Assembly: GCF_050490315.1 (NCBI RefSeq)
Contig: NZ_JBNPEO010000002.1
Location: forward strand, 372,001 to 436,000
DNA length: 64,000 nucleotides
Direction of reading: 5' to 3'
From: JBNPEO01 sp050490315
GTDB taxonomy: Bacteria; Actinomycetota; Actinomycetes; Actinomycetales; Micrococcaceae
Position 1 is the first letter of the stretch, and every line of letters begins with the position of its first letter. Below are positions 60,999-64,000 of this stretch, piece after piece. The position numbers were made by a program, and so were the translations under genes. The notes under the pieces are model-generated. The model searched no databases, was not told where the DNA came from, and saw nothing but the letters and a program-made list of their open reading frames with translations.

Positions 60999-61805
60999 CT
61001 AACCGACGATTGCAAGAGGGCCTGTCCACGTTGTGGGCAGGCCCTCTTGGCCTGCACCAGCTGCTGTAACGTCGTCCACGATCTCGTTCAACACCCGCGC
61101 CGCGTACTTCTCTCCCACCCACAAGTGTTTGGCACCAGCCACTGGAACCAGGCGCGCTTGAGGCACCAGCGAAAAGCGTTGTGCGGCCTCCTCGGGTTGG
61201 AGGTAATCGTCGTGCTCAGGCACCAGAACGGTGAGGGGCTTACCGCTCTGCGCCCACCGGGCTAGGTCTTCATCTCCTGCACGGTGCAGCGGCGGAGATA
61301 GCAAAATGGCTCCTTCGATCTCGCTAGCCACCGGCTCGATCGCACCATATTTGAGCGCTAGCTCAGTTCCGAAGGACCAACCCACCAACCATCGGTTGGG
61401 CAGTGAACGTTCGACGGCGAATCGCACCGCCGCTTCAACGTCGAGACGCTCTGTTGTACCGCCGTCGAACTCACCTTCGCTGGTTCCACGAGGCGAGGAT
61501 GTTCCGCGGGTGTTAAAGCGCAGTACCGCGACGCCAGCGAGAGCCGGGAGCCGGTAGGAAGCTTTGCGGTAGACATGGGAGTCCATGAACCCGCCGTGAG
61601 TTGGCAGTGGGTGCAGTGTGATGAGCGTTGCGGTGATTGGCCCCGAGGCAGGCAAAGCAAGTTCGCCGACTAAAAGTTTGCCGTCTTCGGTGCGGAACTC
61701 GACGTTCTCCCGGGTTGCTGGGAGAACGGTGGAGGCACGAATTTGTTGTTCCGTGGCGTAGTTTGCAAACTCAAGTGTGTCGGGATTAGCCGGATCAAAA
61801 CTCAT
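60999..61805 (-). CDS. Alpha/beta hydrolase
   Basis: 268 residues. ITLHPLPTHGGFMDSHVYRK and LRFNTRGTSSPRG resemble the YqiA/YcjY-type dienelactone-hydrolase-like family; the nucleophile lies in LVGWSFGTELAL, acid in VPEHDDYLQP and histidine in GAKHLWVGE. TAGGCT ends 6 bp before the ATG: leaderless. A terminator-like hairpin (61014-61048) is embedded in its last codons. Substrate unknown. Confidence 0.88.
   Translation of the reverse strand: MSFDPANPDTLEFANYATEQQIRASTVLPATRENVEFRTEDGKLLVGELALPASGPITATLITLHPLPTHGGFMDSHVYRKASYRLPALAGVAVLRFNTRGTSSPRGTSEGEFDGGTTERLDVEAAVRFAVERSLPNRWLVGWSFGTELALKYGAIEPVASEIEGAILLSPPLHRAGDEDLARWAQSGKPLTVLVPEHDDYLQPEEAAQRFSLVPQARLVPVAGAKHLWVGEKYAARVLNEIVDDVTAAGAGQEGLPTTWTGPLAIVG
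61014..61048 (+). terminator. Terminator hairpin inside the 3' end of the convergent hydrolase gene
   Basis: 16-bp stem with one wobble (61014-61029 with 61033-61048, core AGAGGGCCTG) and a 3-nt loop. It lies 29 bp after the AI-2E stop codon on the + strand but within the coding sequence of the - strand hydrolase. Confidence 0.7.
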
Positions 61806-61841
61806 GCGCCTAGCCTAGAGGATTCTGCCTATATCGTGGCT

Positions 61842-62168
61842 CTAGCGCCGCCAATAGCTACGTCCCGTCCAACACTTTGGATGCCAGTGGCGGCGTTCGG
61901 CTATTCCGGTTTCCTCGCCAAAAAGATGATCATCCTGCCACACCACAAGGTGCGCAATGCCCGGCATAATGGCCCGCGAACAGCCTGGACAAACGTACTG
62001 TTTGGCTGCGTTACGTGCGGTGATGCTACGTACCATCCACACACCATCGGGGGCCTGCTCGCGCCGGGCAATCCCATTGCGAGCACGTTCAAGGTCCAGC
62101 TCCGCTACCACAGGTGTTTTGGCACGTGGATCGGTGAATTTCCGGCGCGGACGGTTGGAACGAGGCAT
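61842..62168 (-). CDS. Small zinc-ribbon-like protein of unknown function
   Basis: 108 residues, basic at both ends. It contains YVCPGCSRAIMPGIAHLVVWQDD and RRHWHPKCW: a C-x2-C and an H-x3-C that could bind zinc. Similar proteins in actinobacteria are often labelled 'ATP/GTP-binding protein' without support; no P-loop is present. The start ATG 62168 has only a distant GAGAGGG. It is divergent from nucS with a 42-bp gap, a common neighbour pair. Confidence 0.75.
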   Translation of the reverse strand: MPRSNRPRRKFTDPRAKTPVVAELDLERARNGIARREQAPDGVWMVRSITARNAAKQYVCPGCSRAIMPGIAHLVVWQDDHLFGEETGIAERRHWHPKCWTGRSYWRR

Positions 62169-62210
62169 GTTTCTATTCTGCCCTCTCCGCCAGCAGGTAA
62201 AGTTCTCTAG

Positions 62211-62906
62211 GTGCGTCTAGTTATTGCTCGTTGCTCTGTTGATTACGTTGGCCGGCTCAAGGCCCACCTCCCCTTGGCTACCAGGCTCTTGATGATCAAG
62301 GCCGATGGCTCAGTTTTGGTGCACTCCGACGGAGGTTCTTACAAACCCTTGAACTGGATGAGCCCGCCCGCCATGATGCGGGTGGCCACCGCCAGCGAGA
62401 TTGAGCTCGAAGAAGGTGTTGGCGAGCAATGGAGCGTTCAATCCGCTAAAACCGACGACCGGCTCATCATCAATATCTATGAAGTGATGCATGATTCCGC
62501 TCACGATCTTGGGACCGACCCCGGGCTGATCAAGGACGGGGTTGAGGCAGACTTGCAGCGATTGCTTGCCGAACAGATTGAGACACTAGGCAGTGGCTAT
62601 AGTCTCATTCGCCGGGAGTATTACACAGCCATTGGCCCAGTGGACATTTTGGCCCGGGACTCCTCCGGTGCCACGGTGGCCATTGAACTCAAACGTCGGG
62701 GGGACATCGACGGCGTTGAACAGCTCACGCGATACCTGGAACTCCTTAACCGAGATCCCTTATTGGCCCCTGTGCGCGGAATCTTCGCGGCTCAACAGAT
62801 CAAACCACAAGCCAAGGTTCTTGCGAACGACCGTGGAATTGACTGTGTGACGCTGGACTATGACGCCATGCGCGGCGTCGATGACAGCGAATTGCGCCTG
62901 TTCTAA
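62211..62906 (+). CDS. nucS: Mismatch-specific endonuclease NucS/EndoMS
   Basis: 231-residue actinobacterial/archaeal mismatch endonuclease replacing MutSL in these bacteria. N-terminal DNA-binding part (RLVIARCSVDYVGRLKAHLP, DGSVLVHSDGGSYKPLNWMSPP) and C-terminal nuclease domain (VEADLQRLLAEQIETLG, GPVDILARDSSGATVAIELKRRGDIDGVEQLTRYLE, where D and E-L-K are the catalytic residues). The GTG at 62211 is preceded by TAAAGT ending 7 bp upstream and no ribosome-binding site: leaderless. Confidence 0.95.
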   Translation: MRLVIARCSVDYVGRLKAHLPLATRLLMIKADGSVLVHSDGGSYKPLNWMSPPAMMRVATASEIELEEGVGEQWSVQSAKTDDRLIINIYEVMHDSAHDLGTDPGLIKDGVEADLQRLLAEQIETLGSGYSLIRREYYTAIGPVDILARDSSGATVAIELKRRGDIDGVEQLTRYLELLNRDPLLAPVRGIFAAQQIKPQAKVLANDRGIDCVTLDYDAMRGVDDSELRLF

Positions 62907-62938
62907 GGCTCTTGGAGTCCACGCCATAGAATCTGTTT

Positions 62939-64000
62939 ATGGCTTTCCCTGAATCCTCCACAGACGTTCCGAGTTCCGCTTCGATTCGAAAGATCGTCAC
63001 GGGCAGATTGGTCACAGACGGCGAGGTGATCGATGAGGGCTTGGTAGCTCTGGAAGCGGACCGAATAGTTTATGCCGGAACGGCAGCAGAATTTTCCCTA
63101 CCTGGCTGGGATGCCAACGACGCTTCCTTGCAACGTCAGGCTCTCCCCCTTGAGCGAACCATCGTGCCAGGTCTTGTGGACATCCACTGCCACGGTGGCG
63201 ATGGTGGCGACTTCCCCGGCGGGGACGAAGATTCCGCCCGCAAAGCCATCGACTTCCTGCACAAAGCCGGGACAACCACCCTGCTTGCCAGTATGGTCAC
63301 TGCTGCTGAGGCTGACCTCATCAAAGGCATTGAGCTCTACGTTCGGCTCAGCAACGAAGGCCTGATCCACGGGATCCACCTTGAAGGCCCGTTTCTCTCA
63401 CACGCCCGATGCGGTGCACAGAACCCTGCCTTTCTTCTGAGCCCTGATCTTTCACTTGCGGCGCGTTTAGTTGCGGCCGGACAGGGCAAGCTCAAGACCA
63501 TGACCTACGCCCCGGAACTGGAAGACGCTGGCGCCCTGGTGGACTTCTTGGCTGCCCACGGCGTCACTCCATCCTTGGGACATACCGATTGCGACGATCA
63601 GTGCGCCGAAGAGTCGCTCGCCGGTGCAAAAGTAGCCTTGAGCGCCACCTCCGCCGGTGGCCGTCCCACGGTGACACACTTGTTCAACGGAATGCCCCCC
63701 ATGCACCACCGGGCACCAGGACCCGTGGCAGCATCCCTGCGGGCGGCTGCCTCCGGCCTAGCCGCGGTTGAGCTTATTGGCGACAACACCCATCTGGATC
63801 CGCGGACCGTACGATCCGTCTTCGAATGGGTTGGCGGCGAGAACGTTGTGCTGGTCACCGATTCAATGGCAGCCGCCGGACTTTCCGATGGCGCATATAT
63901 GTTGGGCCCCTCTCCCGTGACTGTGACCGACGGCGTAGCCACTTTGGATGCCACAGGTTCCATTGCCGGTGGAACAGCAACGCTACTGCAAGTTATTCAG
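62939..64000 (+). CDS. nagA: N-acetylglucosamine-6-phosphate deacetylase (partial, runs off the window)
   Basis: At least 354 residues, still open at the window edge. The deacetylase hallmarks are all present: metal-site HCHGGDGGDF, HLEGPFLSHARCGAQNPAFL, LGHTDCDD, VTHLFNGMPPMHHRAPG and VTDSMAAAGLSDG (the catalytic aspartate). It converts GlcNAc-6-P to GlcN-6-P, which nagB then uses. The ATG at 62939 has TAGAAT ending 6 bp upstream: probably leaderless. Only the last part of the barrel and C-terminus are missing. Confidence 0.94.
   Translation, partial: MAFPESSTDVPSSASIRKIVTGRLVTDGEVIDEGLVALEADRIVYAGTAAEFSLPGWDANDASLQRQALPLERTIVPGLVDIHCHGGDGGDFPGGDEDSARKAIDFLHKAGTTTLLASMVTAAEADLIKGIELYVRLSNEGLIHGIHLEGPFLSHARCGAQNPAFLLSPDLSLAARLVAAGQGKLKTMTYAPELEDAGALVDFLAAHGVTPSLGHTDCDDQCAEESLAGAKVALSATSAGGRPTVTHLFNGMPPMHHRAPGPVAASLRAAASGLAAVELIGDNTHLDPRTVRSVFEWVGGENVVLVTDSMAAAGLSDGAYMLGPSPVTVTDGVATLDATGSIAGGTATLLQVIQ

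Noticed and set aside
1..64000. CRISPR array, prophage, insertion sequence or integron
   Set aside because: No regularly spaced repeats, transposase, integrase or phage structural genes are visible on either strand.

Overview
The window is a chromosomal segment of a high-GC Gram-positive bacterium, most likely a member of the Micrococcaceae (Arthrobacter/Renibacterium/Psychromicrobium-like). The evidence is the gene content and order: serA-ilvC-ilvN-ilvB-ilvD, clpS-DUF2017-murI-MBL-rph-rdgB, nrtR-nadA-nadB-nadC-cysteine desulfurase, NucS/EndoMS, and DUF3039, DUF2017 and DUF4395 proteins. By eye the base composition is only moderately GC-rich for this family. Genus cannot be fixed from sequence reading alone. 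I see no prophage, insertion sequence, CRISPR array or rRNA; this is core chromosome with a few accessory transporters.

Layout. 1-6.1 kb: end of serA and the branched-chain amino acid block ilvC, ilvN, ilvB (preceded by a clear attenuator with a Val/Ile/Leu-rich leader peptide) and ilvD. 6.3-8.5 kb: a membrane-anchored protein with a sunset-like C-terminus, tRNA-Lys(CTT), a Bcp peroxiredoxin and tRNA-Leu(TAG). 8.6-16.5 kb: an orphan oligopeptide-type binding lipoprotein, mqo, an RND transporter and an MFS exporter. 16.7-23.6 kb: luciferase-like flavoenzyme with a MarR regulator, an M20 peptidase/lipoprotein/transglutaminase operon, DUF1684, a FAH-family enzyme and GtrA. 23.6-29.4 kb: complete de novo NAD operon under a NrtR-type regulator, with a candidate NrtR box. 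29.6-35.7 kb: amino-acid permease, hydrolase, regulators, phosphoribosyltransferase, the wreck of an MHS transporter next to an IclR gene, and another MFS exporter. 35.8-45.6 kb: sbcCD, an aquaporin, two DUF202 proteins, ADP-ribosylglycohydrolase, DUF4395, a DnaQ-BRCT exonuclease and DedA. 45.7-51.2 kb: the clpS to rdgB operon and divergent pncB (NAD salvage). 51.2-64 kb: helicase, DUF3039, nagB, an ABC exporter, a CnoX-like thioredoxin/TPR protein, an unusual bipartite membrane protein, an AI-2E-type transporter, a hydrolase, nucS and the start of nagA.

Themes. (i) NAD: synthesis (nadABC plus a cysteine desulfurase likely serving the NadA Fe-S cluster) and salvage (pncB) are both here. (ii) GlcNAc-6-P catabolism: nagB and nagA lie 9 kb apart. 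(iii) Genome maintenance: SbcCD, NucS, RdgB, a DnaQ-BRCT nuclease and a helicase. (iv) At least 19 genes have a TANNNT -10 hexamer ending 6-7 bp before the start codon and no convincing ribosome-binding site, which predicts leaderless mRNAs; this helped to choose starts.

I did not find a clearly new defence or mobile system. The best leads are the ilv attenuator and nearby palindromes, overlapping divergent leaderless promoters (clpS/pncB, DUF202/ADP-ribosylglycohydrolase), a 21-bp-stem element at 7763-7824 that may be a dispersed repeat, a bipartite 568-residue membrane protein, and a peptidase-lipoprotein-transglutaminase operon.
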